Positions 16,502-25,800 of a stretch of DNA of 64,000 nt are shown in pieces; position 1 is the stretch's first letter, and each line of letters begins with the position of its first letter. Made by a program: the position numbers and the translations under genes. The stretch is taken from positions 36,007 through 100,006 of the forward strand of contig CAAEOL010000014.1 in assembly GCA_900757595.1 (NCBI GenBank), read 5' to 3'. The notes beneath the pieces were generated by a model. That model was not told the DNA's origin. It did no database searches and saw only the letters and a list, made by a program, of their open reading frames with translations. This DNA comes from an uncultured Collinsella sp. GTDB taxonomy: Bacteria > Actinomycetota > Coriobacteriia > Coriobacteriales > Coriobacteriaceae.

Positions 16502-19500
16502 ATGGCTACGTGGGAACTCAACTGTCAATCGATGCTGTCGTCTGCGGGCGACAAGGAGCTTGCTCCCTATCTTGCACGTCAAAAGGCGATGCGCGAGTTT
16601 TTTGAGCGTGCGCTGTTTGTTCCCCAGGATCAGGACGGCGCTAAGGACCAGGACAACAACGGCCTGTACTTTTTGGGCGCCACGACGGGCTCGGGCAAAA
16701 ACTACACGGCCGAGCAGGTCACGGCCGACCTGATTGCCGGCGGCTGGGATGAGTCGGGCTGTTTTAACAAGTGTCCCGGCCGCCGTACCTTGGTGTTTGT
16801 TGTTCCGGGTAAAGACAATCGCGACAACTATGTTGCAAGCGTGCGTGAATTGTTGGCTGGCCAGGGCATGAGTTGTGATGAAGCGGCACGCATGGTGTTC
16901 GATCTTCCGCGAGCGGGCGAGAACATTACAAACTGGATCGATGCCAGGTTTGACAAGGGCAGCATAAAGCCGCGCGATATTTCTTGCCCCTTTGGAGCGA
17001 AGGACGAGGCCGTTCTTCGCGACATTACGCACGCGTGGAACAGCGCAATGGAGATCGCCGATGATCTTTTGGGCATTTTGGACAAGAAGGAGCGTCTGGG
17101 AAGTGTTGTCGACTGCCTGACTCCGGGGCTGTGGGATAAGCTGGCGTTGGCAGACGCGAGCTTGCGCCGAGCGGTGGGTCGTGGACGTCAGAGCATCATA
17201 CGTGGCTTTGAGGTGATTCCCCAGATTTGGCCCTCGGCATTGCTCAACGATAAACGCACGCCGCATGTGATCGCGTGCACGCCGCAAAAGCTCGTCAATA
17301 GAATCGATACGGTGACAGGCGCGGGTGTCGTGTTCTTTAATGCATCGGTTGCCGATGAGTGTCTGTTTGTCTTTGACGAGATCGACCATGCGAAGGCCGA
17401 CATGCTGTCGATGCTAGCGGCGGACCATATGAAATTCCAGCCCGATGAGATGTTGCGCATCCTTGACCGTCATTTTAATGGTGGCGTGGTGGATCCTTTG
17501 CTGCTGGGAAATCGAGGCCAGTGGATGGCGGTCTATACGCACGCCTCGACCTCGGGCGAGCACGAGGGGTCAAACGCGGCAATGGGCAAGGTTTCGCGAG
17601 CGAGCGTCGAGGAGACTGCCGAAGAGATTGCCAAGGGTGCCCAGCGTATTCAAAAGATGATCACTGCGTGTATTCAGGATATGGAGCTGCAGCAGCCTTT
17701 TGCCCTGTCTGACGAGGCGAAAGACGAGCAGCTTGCCGGTCCTCGTCTGTTTGGCAACGACGATGTCTCGGTGGGCGATGGCCTGTCGAAACCTTTGCGC
17801 TATGAGCTCGATGCTCGCCGCAACCGCAATGTGATTACGTCATGTGGGACGGACGAGCAGCAGACCGTCAACAAGGCGGTGCGCCGTGCGCGCGGCCTCG
17901 TTAGGATGGTAGTGGGCCATCTTGCCCGCTGCGCCACGCTTATGGACAGGCTGTACTACGGCAGCATTTCGTACAAGGACGATCTTTCGCGCAAGAATAT
18001 CATCGATGCCCTGGGCATTAGGAACGACCAGACCAACGAGAAATACTTCTGGAATTCGCTGATGCTGGCGCTGTTCTTTAAGGATCGCAAGAACGACGAG
18101 ATCGATGCCGTTGACGATTCGATGTACGCGCGCGGTGTTAACTACCTGGTGATGGAAACGACCATCGACCATATGTTAACCACGTACCTGACCAATCATG
18201 GCATTGAGCGCATGCCCGAGGCGTATCTTGCGTCCATTGCCGCCAAGGCTCCCTGCGTGTGCATGAGCGCTACCTGGAATGCGCCGACCATTAAGAACTT
18301 TGACCTTGATTACCTGGACGAAGTGCACGGCGTGGTTCGTAAGGATGCTTGGATCGACGAGCTGAACCAAGAGATCGTGCGACAGACCAAGCTATTCAAC
18401 AAACAGGCGGCAACGGTGTATGACGTCGACGTCGTTTGGGTTGACGAGTCCAAGAAGCTTGCCGGCATGGCGGCCGTGGCCGGCGGCGCCTATGGAGGCG
18501 GTATCGTGTCGCCCGACGAGGTGTACGAGCGTGCGATGGAATTCTTTGACCAGATTGGCGTGAGCGAAGGGCTTGCGGTGTGCCTTCGCCGAAAGATTGC
18601 CGACAGGGTGACCACGAGCGATGCCGAAAGCATCGAGTTTGAACTCAAGCGTCTGAGCAAGACGCTCGTTGCCGTGAGCGCCTGGGCGCGTGGCGTGGCG
18701 CGCAGTGAGCAGCAGGCGGGAGCCATCTTTACGACACGACACATGGGAAACCATGGCGACTTTAATAGTTTGGCACTGGATCTTGCCCGAGAAATCGTTG
18801 CCGAACTGGTGATTAGGAACGTTAAGCACCCCGAGGCGTCGTACGAGAAGTCGCTCGAGGAGGCCAAGGATATGGTTCCGTGCTTTAATGCCTCCGGCTG
18901 GGAGGAGGGCTGGCGCGCCGCTCAGGAACGTCTGAAGAATGGCGAGCCGACCCTGATGTTTATCAACCTTGCCGCTGGTGGCTTTTCCAAGAATCTTAAA
19001 TACGAGGTGCCGGAGAGCCTGCGCGACGCGGTGCGCCAGGTCGATTGTGGTTTTGACAACGCTGAGCGACACCCCAAGATGGACCTCGATTTTTTGTACG
19101 TGGAGTCGCCTACGAGCCGTTTGACCTGGGGAGTCGATATGAGCTCAAAGAAGTTTGACCAGCAGGCACTGCTTGGCGTGGTCGAACAGGAGGAGCTCGT
19201 GGCGCGCGGCGAGATTCCGTTTATCCAGAAGCGCCATCGCGTGCGCACGGTACTGGCGGGCGTCGGTGGAAAACTGCCGGTGCGCGACACCCTCTCTTAC
19301 CAGGTCGAAGGCGCTCGCATCGTGACGCAGGCCGTGGGTCGCTTGATGCGTACGAGCGTAAAGATGCCGCACGTGCAGGTGATGCTCGATCGCGAAATCG
19401 CCGCCGATTGCGATTTTTCGTTCTTGCACGATTTGCCGATGGGCTACGAGCTGGAGCAGGTGGTTGGCGCCTGCGCGGCCGTCAACAATCACATGGCGGA

Positions 19501-20452
19501 CAAGAAGCAACACGCTGCCAGCAAGCAGCAGAACCTCGCTGCCTTTAGGAACAACCTGGCAAAAGAGAAGCACGAAAAGCTGGCGTGGAAGGTCACCTCG
19601 CTCGATGCGCGCGAGGAAGACCTGGCCGCCTTCGATGACGAACGCGACTTTTATCTGCATCATTTTTGCCTGCCGTGGGAGGATCTCGCTAGCTATCCTG
19701 CGCGCAAAAGCACCGCACTGCACATGCCGTTCGCCGCGAGTGGCTATGCGTATGCGCAGGGCGGAGCGTGTAAAGTGCCGCATTTTGAGTTTCCCAGCTA
19801 TGAGGGTGAACCTGTCGAGCAGATTGCTGCCCGCCTGGAGGAGCGCTGCCACTACGACGAGGGATTAAAGGGCGCGAAGGTTCGCCAGGTAAGCCAGGCG
19901 GCGGCCTGCGTGCCCGAGCTGCTGTCGATTCAGGAAGTGCGCGAGCGTTGGTCGCACGACGGGGTGCCTGCGATGCCGCAGCCGGCGGCGACGGCACACA
20001 TGACGCCCTATATGTTCCAGGCGGTGTACCTGGGAGAACTGGGAGAGTCTGCCGGTAGGGCTATCTTCGAGGCGTATTACGATGGCCGGTATTCGCTTGC
20101 TCGTGGTGATGCGGCTCATGCCGAGACAGGCGGCGATTTTGAGGTGCTCGATGCCGCCGGTAACAAGACCGGCGTGTGGATCGATTTTAAGCACTATCGC
20201 ATCGGCGCCTACGAGGCCTACAGGCGCTCCGGCGGCGAGACTACGGATGCCGAGCGCTTTAAGGCAAAGGCTCAAAAAGTTGGGGCGAAGCGCCTGTTGA
20301 TCGTCAATGTTTTGGCCGATGAAGCGGCGCTGGAGCTCCGTCAAAAGCCGATCGGTGGCGAGGGGATGGTGTTCTCCTTCCCCTATATGGCAGCTGATGG
20401 AGCAATCAGTTTGGAGATGATGGAGGCGATCGGTCGTGCAATCGAAGCATAG
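16502..20452 (+). CDS. SF2 DEAD/DEAH-type helicase fused to a PD-(D/E)XK-like nuclease
   Basis: This 1316-residue protein shows superfamily 2 motifs: motif I GATTGSGKNYT near residues 59-69, motif II FDEID near 291-295, motif III MSAT near 587, and motif VI QAVGRLMRT near 940. A very long insert lies between motifs I and II and between III and VI. Near the C-terminus (about 1205-1260) DFEVLD, then VWIDFKHYRI and LLIVNVL match the D-(x)n-D/E-x-K pattern of PD-(D/E)XK nucleases. I infer a DNA or RNA translocase with its own nuclease. GGAGG at 16490-16494 sets ATG 16502. The next gene starts inside its last 17 bp, so the two products are probably made together. Confidence 0.72.
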   Translation: MATWELNCQSMLSSAGDKELAPYLARQKAMREFFERALFVPQDQDGAKDQDNNGLYFLGATTGSGKNYTAEQVTADLIAGGWDESGCFNKCPGRRTLVFVVPGKDNRDNYVASVRELLAGQGMSCDEAARMVFDLPRAGENITNWIDARFDKGSIKPRDISCPFGAKDEAVLRDITHAWNSAMEIADDLLGILDKKERLGSVVDCLTPGLWDKLALADASLRRAVGRGRQSIIRGFEVIPQIWPSALLNDKRTPHVIACTPQKLVNRIDTVTGAGVVFFNASVADECLFVFDEIDHAKADMLSMLAADHMKFQPDEMLRILDRHFNGGVVDPLLLGNRGQWMAVYTHASTSGEHEGSNAAMGKVSRASVEETAEEIAKGAQRIQKMITACIQDMELQQPFALSDEAKDEQLAGPRLFGNDDVSVGDGLSKPLRYELDARRNRNVITSCGTDEQQTVNKAVRRARGLVRMVVGHLARCATLMDRLYYGSISYKDDLSRKNIIDALGIRNDQTNEKYFWNSLMLALFFKDRKNDEIDAVDDSMYARGVNYLVMETTIDHMLTTYLTNHGIERMPEAYLASIAAKAPCVCMSATWNAPTIKNFDLDYLDEVHGVVRKDAWIDELNQEIVRQTKLFNKQAATVYDVDVVWVDESKKLAGMAAVAGGAYGGGIVSPDEVYERAMEFFDQIGVSEGLAVCLRRKIADRVTTSDAESIEFELKRLSKTLVAVSAWARGVARSEQQAGAIFTTRHMGNHGDFNSLALDLAREIVAELVIRNVKHPEASYEKSLEEAKDMVPCFNASGWEEGWRAAQERLKNGEPTLMFINLAAGGFSKNLKYEVPESLRDAVRQVDCGFDNAERHPKMDLDFLYVESPTSRLTWGVDMSSKKFDQQALLGVVEQEELVARGEIPFIQKRHRVRTVLAGVGGKLPVRDTLSYQVEGARIVTQAVGRLMRTSVKMPHVQVMLDREIAADCDFSFLHDLPMGYELEQVVGACAAVNNHMADKKQHAASKQQNLAAFRNNLAKEKHEKLAWKVTSLDAREEDLAAFDDERDFYLHHFCLPWEDLASYPARKSTALHMPFAASGYAYAQGGACKVPHFEFPSYEGEPVEQIAARLEERCHYDEGLKGAKVRQVSQAAACVPELLSIQEVRERWSHDGVPAMPQPAATAHMTPYMFQAVYLGELGESAGRAIFEAYYDGRYSLARGDAAHAETGGDFEVLDAAGNKTGVWIDFKHYRIGAYEAYRRSGGETTDAERFKAKAQKVGAKRLLIVNVLADEAALELRQKPIGGEGMVFSFPYMAADGAISLEMMEAIGRAIEA

Positions 20453-22331
20453 CCAGCCGTGTGGCTTGGGAGACATCGCTGTGTCCGAGCTCGTATTGCA
20501 GCTCGATGCCGCGGCTGCCGAGAAGCGCTACTCGGTCTTTTGGTGCAACGTCGGCGATGCGGACAAGCATGCCGTGGCAAACTTTATGGCCGATGTGTGC
20601 CAGACAGGTAAGGTCGTCGCGCTTACGCAGCTCGAGGACAACCGCGTCTTTCTGATGGTCAAGGCGGGCGCGCAGACGGGTGACCTGAGCGCTTCGCTCG
20701 ACCATGAGCAAATGGTTCCGATTAAAACTCATTGGAACGAGCTGGATGATTACATCGCATTGCGTCTGCTGTTCAACTCGTGCTCGCAATTTGAGGGGAT
20801 CGAGGACGAGATTCCCAATGATACGGGGCACTTGTATGTTGTAAGCGCCAAGGGTGCTCGCCGCGACGCCATTGAGGAAGCTGGAACGGGCCCTGCCAAG
20901 ATTGAGACGGTCGAGACCGTTATCAACGAGGATTGCACCTTCGAACTTAAGATCCGAACGTTTACCAAGCGACGGGTGCTCATCGGTCGTGCGGCAGGCG
21001 ACAAGAAGGAGCTCGAGAAGATTAACAGCCAGGTTGGTTACAGGCTGTCGCCCGTGGCTTCGGTGGTGCTGGCTCACGGACAACGTGACGAGTACATCCT
21101 GCGCCGCGCCAAGGGCGATAAGCCGTCCAAGCGCCGTGATCTTACGTTTTCGGCCCAAGCGGAAAAGGTCGCCTATACCAAGAAGGGCATCCTGTACCGA
21201 GAGCTGCAGATTCTTGAGCGTCGGTACAGCGATTTTGCCCAGGTGTCGCTCAGAGAGTATCCGCGTAAGAGCTTCTACGAGGTTTTGAAAAGCGAGCAAT
21301 ATGCCCGCGTGGTTGCGGAACGTTCGGTGGGGCAGCGGGTCGTGGTGTCGTTTGCGCGCAAAGGGCTTGCCGGGGTCGCGCGCAAACTCGCCGATCGACT
21401 CAGCGATACCTCCTGGGATGTGCGCGCGTCGTATGACGGCGGAGTTGTTGATCCGTTGGCTTGGAATCTGGTTGTTGTGCCTAACGAGGTTGCCGAGAAC
21501 GATGGCTATGCCCTGCACGCTGGGGTGGTGGAACAGCATGTGACGCCGGATGTGTGCGAGCCGCTGTTTAAGGCGGCGTCGAATGCAAAGGTGCGCGGCG
21601 CACAGGAGGGGATCCTGGGGGCCATGCTCAAAGAGCTGCTGGTTAAGCAAGATGTTGCCGACGGACGGGTGAGGGCGTTTGACCTTGGCTCTTTTGGCGT
21701 TGGGTCGGTGACGGTCTGCGGCGTGGCCAATGTTGCGCGCAAGGAGAAGGATAAGGTTGAGCTGGATGAGCGCCTTGCGACGTTGACGATCGGTGCGGAC
21801 GGGGCCATGGACTACGCCTCACATCCGATCGAGGACGGTCCCGTGGACGAGATGGAGCTTGAGCTGCTGACGGCCGAGGGTAAGCTCGACAAGGACGCCT
21901 ATATCTTTGACGTGCGGGCGGGCGGACGCGCTATGCTCGCACGCGTGCGGGATACGGGCTTGACGACCTTCTCTAGCGACTTCGTGAACTTGGTGCGCGA
22001 TTACCAGCTTACGGGTAAGGCGGGTCGTAAGAAGGAGTTTTTCGAGAGTTACAACTCGCCCTATTACGGCATTGGAACGTTCGAACGCGCAGGGATGAAC
22101 TGCTACTTTGTCGGCGTCAACAACGGCACCAAAGAGGATGTGGCAACGGCGATCCATGTACGCTCGATTGAGGTGCTCGAAGGTGATGATCTGTCCGAGC
22201 TGCTGGTTCAGCTGGTCAATGTGGGGCTTTCGCGCTACGGAGCTCCCTCCAGGTGGCCGATTCCGGTCAAGTATCTCAACGAGTGCGCTGCGCGTGAGGG
22301 CGCGGTGGGGGATGTCGGTGGCGGCAAGTGA
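20436..22331 (+). CDS. Putative MID-PIWI-like (Argonaute-related) protein
   Basis: This 631-residue protein has no hit I can name outright, but its last ~300 residues fit the MID-PIWI layout. A NLVVVPNEVAENDGYALHAG strand-and-loop near residue 345 is followed by VVEQHVTPD near 363, which parallels the Q-x-(I/V)-T element after the MID K/Y residues. A helix containing LKELLVK near 397 comes next, and the protein closes with SRWPIPVKYLNECA near 604, like the proline-rich C-terminus of Argonautes (P-x-P-x-x-Y-A). The expected first catalytic Asp is absent (VTVCGVANVAR), so it is probably not a slicer. The N-terminal ~330 residues are unassigned. It starts at GTG 20436, overlapping the helicase gene by 17 bp. 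The pPIWI-RE family, which also travels with helicases and PD-(D/E)XK nucleases, is the nearest comparison. Confidence 0.45.
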   Translation: MQSKHSQPCGLGDIAVSELVLQLDAAAAEKRYSVFWCNVGDADKHAVANFMADVCQTGKVVALTQLEDNRVFLMVKAGAQTGDLSASLDHEQMVPIKTHWNELDDYIALRLLFNSCSQFEGIEDEIPNDTGHLYVVSAKGARRDAIEEAGTGPAKIETVETVINEDCTFELKIRTFTKRRVLIGRAAGDKKELEKINSQVGYRLSPVASVVLAHGQRDEYILRRAKGDKPSKRRDLTFSAQAEKVAYTKKGILYRELQILERRYSDFAQVSLREYPRKSFYEVLKSEQYARVVAERSVGQRVVVSFARKGLAGVARKLADRLSDTSWDVRASYDGGVVDPLAWNLVVVPNEVAENDGYALHAGVVEQHVTPDVCEPLFKAASNAKVRGAQEGILGAMLKELLVKQDVADGRVRAFDLGSFGVGSVTVCGVANVARKEKDKVELDERLATLTIGADGAMDYASHPIEDGPVDEMELELLTAEGKLDKDAYIFDVRAGGRAMLARVRDTGLTTFSSDFVNLVRDYQLTGKAGRKKEFFESYNSPYYGIGTFERAGMNCYFVGVNNGTKEDVATAIHVRSIEVLEGDDLSELLVQLVNVGLSRYGAPSRWPIPVKYLNECAAREGAVGDVGGGK

Positions 22332-22375
22332 TGGTGTCGCGCAATTATCGCTCCTAGAACTTTTTGAAATTATGC

Positions 22376-22404
22376 TTGCATTGTAAAAGGGGAGAACATA
22401 TACT
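22376..22404 (+). promoter_or_regulatory. Strong sigma-A-type promoter
   Basis: TTGCAT at 22376-22381 and TATACT at 22399-22404 are separated by exactly 17 bp. Transcription would start near 22411 and give a leader of about 75 nt before the 64-residue gene. This is the clearest promoter in the window and shows that the small gene is expressed independently of the PIWI-like block. Confidence 0.7.
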
Positions 22405-22484
22405 GCAGCCATAGCACATCAGATGGGGTCTCAAAAAGAGACCAAGCAAATGAGTTTTCAGTTTATGTTGAGAGGTACTTGAGC

Positions 22485-22679
22485 ATGACCAGCAGAATTT
22501 TCCCCCTTTACAACGACAATACCGACCATATCGATCTCAATACCATCTGCGGTTACAGTATTTGTTCTAAGGCCGAGAACTACATGTTTGCTCAAGATGA
22601 TTCAGAGCTTAGCTCCGAAGATTATGAGTACATGAATGATATTGAGCGCGAGCGGGAGTATGAGCTCGGCATCCGCTGA
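22485..22679 (+). CDS. Short acidic protein of unknown function
   Basis: This 64-residue protein is rich in Asp, Glu, Ser and Tyr (DDSELSSEDYEYMNDIERERE near residues 38-58) and has no membrane segment. GAGAGG at 22470-22475 gives good spacing to ATG 22485; TTG 22479 is too close. It has its own promoter and lies between the helicase block and the surface-protein gene. No family is recognised. Strong acidity and small size are compatible with a DNA-mimic or inhibitor, but nothing here shows that. Confidence 0.6.
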   Translation: MTSRIFPLYNDNTDHIDLNTICGYSICSKAENYMFAQDDSELSSEDYEYMNDIEREREYELGIR

Positions 22680-22800
22680 TGGATGTGGGCTTGTCTCCAA
22701 CTCCTCCGATTTAATTACCCCGTTATCACCTCTTTTTAGCGGGGCAAGTTAGATCGACTATCTGTGTCAAACAACGGCTCACCGTGGGAAGGAATCGGCA

Positions 22801-25800
22801 ATGAGCAAGAACATGAACAAGGACATGAACGGCAAGGCCTTGGGTAAGGCCAGGGCGGCTGGGCGCGTGGCGACGGTTGCTGCGGCGACGATTGCCATGA
22901 CGGGCGGCTCGCTGCTGTCGCCTCTGACCGCGGCGGCGCAGGGTGCGGATGGCATTGGCGCCGCGGGCGCAACGGCTGCGGTGATGTCGCCGCTGACGAG
23001 CGCTGCGGCCGCCGGTACTGGCGCGGGTGCCGTGTCTGCAGCGCAAAAGGTCGCCGACCTGCAGGCTGCAGTTGATGCGGCGCGCGCTAAAGCTGCTACC
23101 GCCAAGGCCGATCTGGAAGCGGCTGCCGCTCCCTACGATGCTGCCGCCGTCAACCAGCAGCAGGCGCGGGGCGCCTATGACGCGGCCCGCGGTGCGAGCG
23201 ATAGCGCGGCCTCCGCTGCTTCGGCCGAGCTGGAAAAGCAGCTGGGCGCTGCGCAGGACAAGGCCGATCAGGATGTCAAGGCGTTTGAGGACGCTCAGGC
23301 TGCGCTCGATGCTGCCAAGAAGGAGCTGGCGGACAAGGATGAAGCCCTGACTGCTGCCCAGAGGGCATCCCGTGATGCCCAGTCTGCGCTTGAGGCCGCA
23401 CAGGCTGCTGCATCCGATGCTACGCCCGAGGCTGTAGCTGCCGCCCAGGCTGCCGCAGGGCAGGCTGCGAGTGACCTGGAACAGGCGAAGCAGCAGGTCG
23501 TTGATGCGCAGGCCAAGCTCTCGGATGCTCAAGACGCTGCCACTGCCGCCGCTGCCAAGCAGCAGGACGCGCAGGGCAAGCTTTCGGCAGCTCAGCAGGC
23601 AAAGGCCGCGGCAGATGCGGACGTGGATGCCGCGCAGACGAGCTATGACGCGGCCAAGGCCGATCTGGATCGAGCCGAGCAGGGCGCCGCGGGCCCGGAG
23701 TACGAGGCCGCCAAGGCAAAGGTGGCTGCTGCGTCCGAAGCGCTGACGGCCGCCAAGGCCGCGCAGTCGAAGTGCGAGAGCGAGCTTGCTGCCGCTGAGC
23801 AGGACGTTGCCGCCGCCGAGGGCGAGGTTCAGACTGCTCAGCAGGCAGTTGCCGATCAGCAGCAGGCCGCTGCCGATGCCCAGTCAAAGCTGGATGCCGC
23901 CGCTGCTGCCAAGACCGCTGCCGACGCCGCTCTTGACCAGGCCAAGACCGATCATGCCAGTGCGCTCACGGAGCTGGCCGATGCCCAGGCCAAGCTTTCG
24001 GCGGCCAAGGACGAGAAAGACGCTGCCGACAAGGCGCTCGATCAGGCGAAGGCCCAAAAGCAGCAGGCCGACCAGGCTGTGGCTCAGGCCCAGGCAAAGC
24101 TCGATGCCGCTCAGGCAACGGCGAATGCATCGGCGGAGAACTACCGCCAGGGTGCCATCGCATTCTTTAAGAGTGTGGGTGCCGACGATGCGGCGGATAT
24201 CATCCTCAACTGCAAACTCGCTGGCTACAACAAGGTGGGCGAGGAAGTCGACGCGACGAGCCTGACCAATATGAAGCAGGCGGTTGTGTGGCTCAAAGCG
24301 TGCAACGAGTATCGCGCAAGCGTTGGCCTAGGCGAGCTCAAGGTGACATATGCCATGATGGCGACCGCCATCGCCGACGCGAACTTCTCCGATACGAAGG
24401 TCGCGCACGCTCAGCAGTTTAACGTGGGCGAGAATGTGGCGTGGAACTACGGAAGCAATCCGTTTAAGCAGTGGGTCGATCAGGAGAAGGCCATCTTTGA
24501 TGCTGCCGCCGCCTCGCTGGGCGCGTCGGGCCTTACGGGAAAGGCCGCTTACGATTTCTATACAGCGCATAGCTCCCAGATTGATAACTACGCCGCACTG
24601 CACGGTGGACCAAACCCTTCGGTCGGACATTACATCAACGTGATCAACCCCGATTACACCGTGACGGGCATGGGCGTTTGCACGCGAGGGACGCTGTACG
24701 GGAGTACACAGGCGCAAACATTTGTATATTCTGGTCAATGGTATAAGCCGTATAACCTCAATCCGATGACGGTTGCAGAGTATGAGGCTGCGTTGAATGC
24801 GTGGTGTGACTCGTTGGCAAATCCCGAGCAGGGCGTGGATGCGGCACGCAAGGAGCTTGCTGTGGCGCAGGGCGTTGCCGACGATGCCGGCAGCAAGGTG
24901 AGTGCAGCATCGCAGGCCGTTGCAGCAAAGCAAACCCAGGTTGAGCGCGCTGCCGCTAACGTTGATGTCGCGGCAACCAAGGCCTCGGAGGCCCAGGCTG
25001 CCGTGGCGCAAAAGCAGGCTGCAGCTGACGCCGCCGCGCGTGCCGTCAGCGATGCCCGCGCCGATTTGAGCGCTGCCAACGCCGCTGTTGCGGCAGCGCA
25101 GGACGCCGTGGCCGCCAAGTCTGGCGAGCTCGACATTGCCAAGGGCAAGGTGGCTGCTGCCAAGCGCGCACTGGACGCCGCTCGTGCCGGTGTTGGCGAC
25201 AAACGGGATGCACTTGCCGCGGCCCAGGATGAGCTAGCGGCGTACTCAGCCGATATCGCCGCTGCTCAGCGTGCGTTTGATGCGGCGTCGTCTGCACTCG
25301 AAAGCGCGCGTGCCAATCAGCGCGAGGCGGAGGCCGAACTTCTTGCCACCCAAGGCGATGCCGATCAGGCAGGCATCGATGCTGCTGCCACTCAGGTGGA
25401 GCTCGATATGGCGCAGCGGGCTGCAAGCGATGCCGACGCCGTCGTGGCAACGGCTCAGGCAAAATCTGATGCAGCTGCCGCCCGCGCCTCTCAGCTTAAG
25501 AATGCCGCCGCAGCACTTGCCAAGGCCACTGGGGACAAAGCGACTGCCGATGCCGCGCTCGATGCAGCGGCGATGGCCGTGAGCGATGCCGAGTATGACG
25601 TGGTGGAGGCTGACGATGCCGTGGTGGATGCGACTGTCGCGCGCGACGCCTCTGCCGCCGCGGTTGCCCGCCTGCGCAGAATCAATATTGCCGAAGCCAT
25701 TGTCAACGGCAGCACTGACGATGCGGACGAGGTACTTAACGCCAAGATCGCTGCGGCCCACGATGCCGCCGAGCGTGCCGCGACCGCCAAGGCCGAACTC

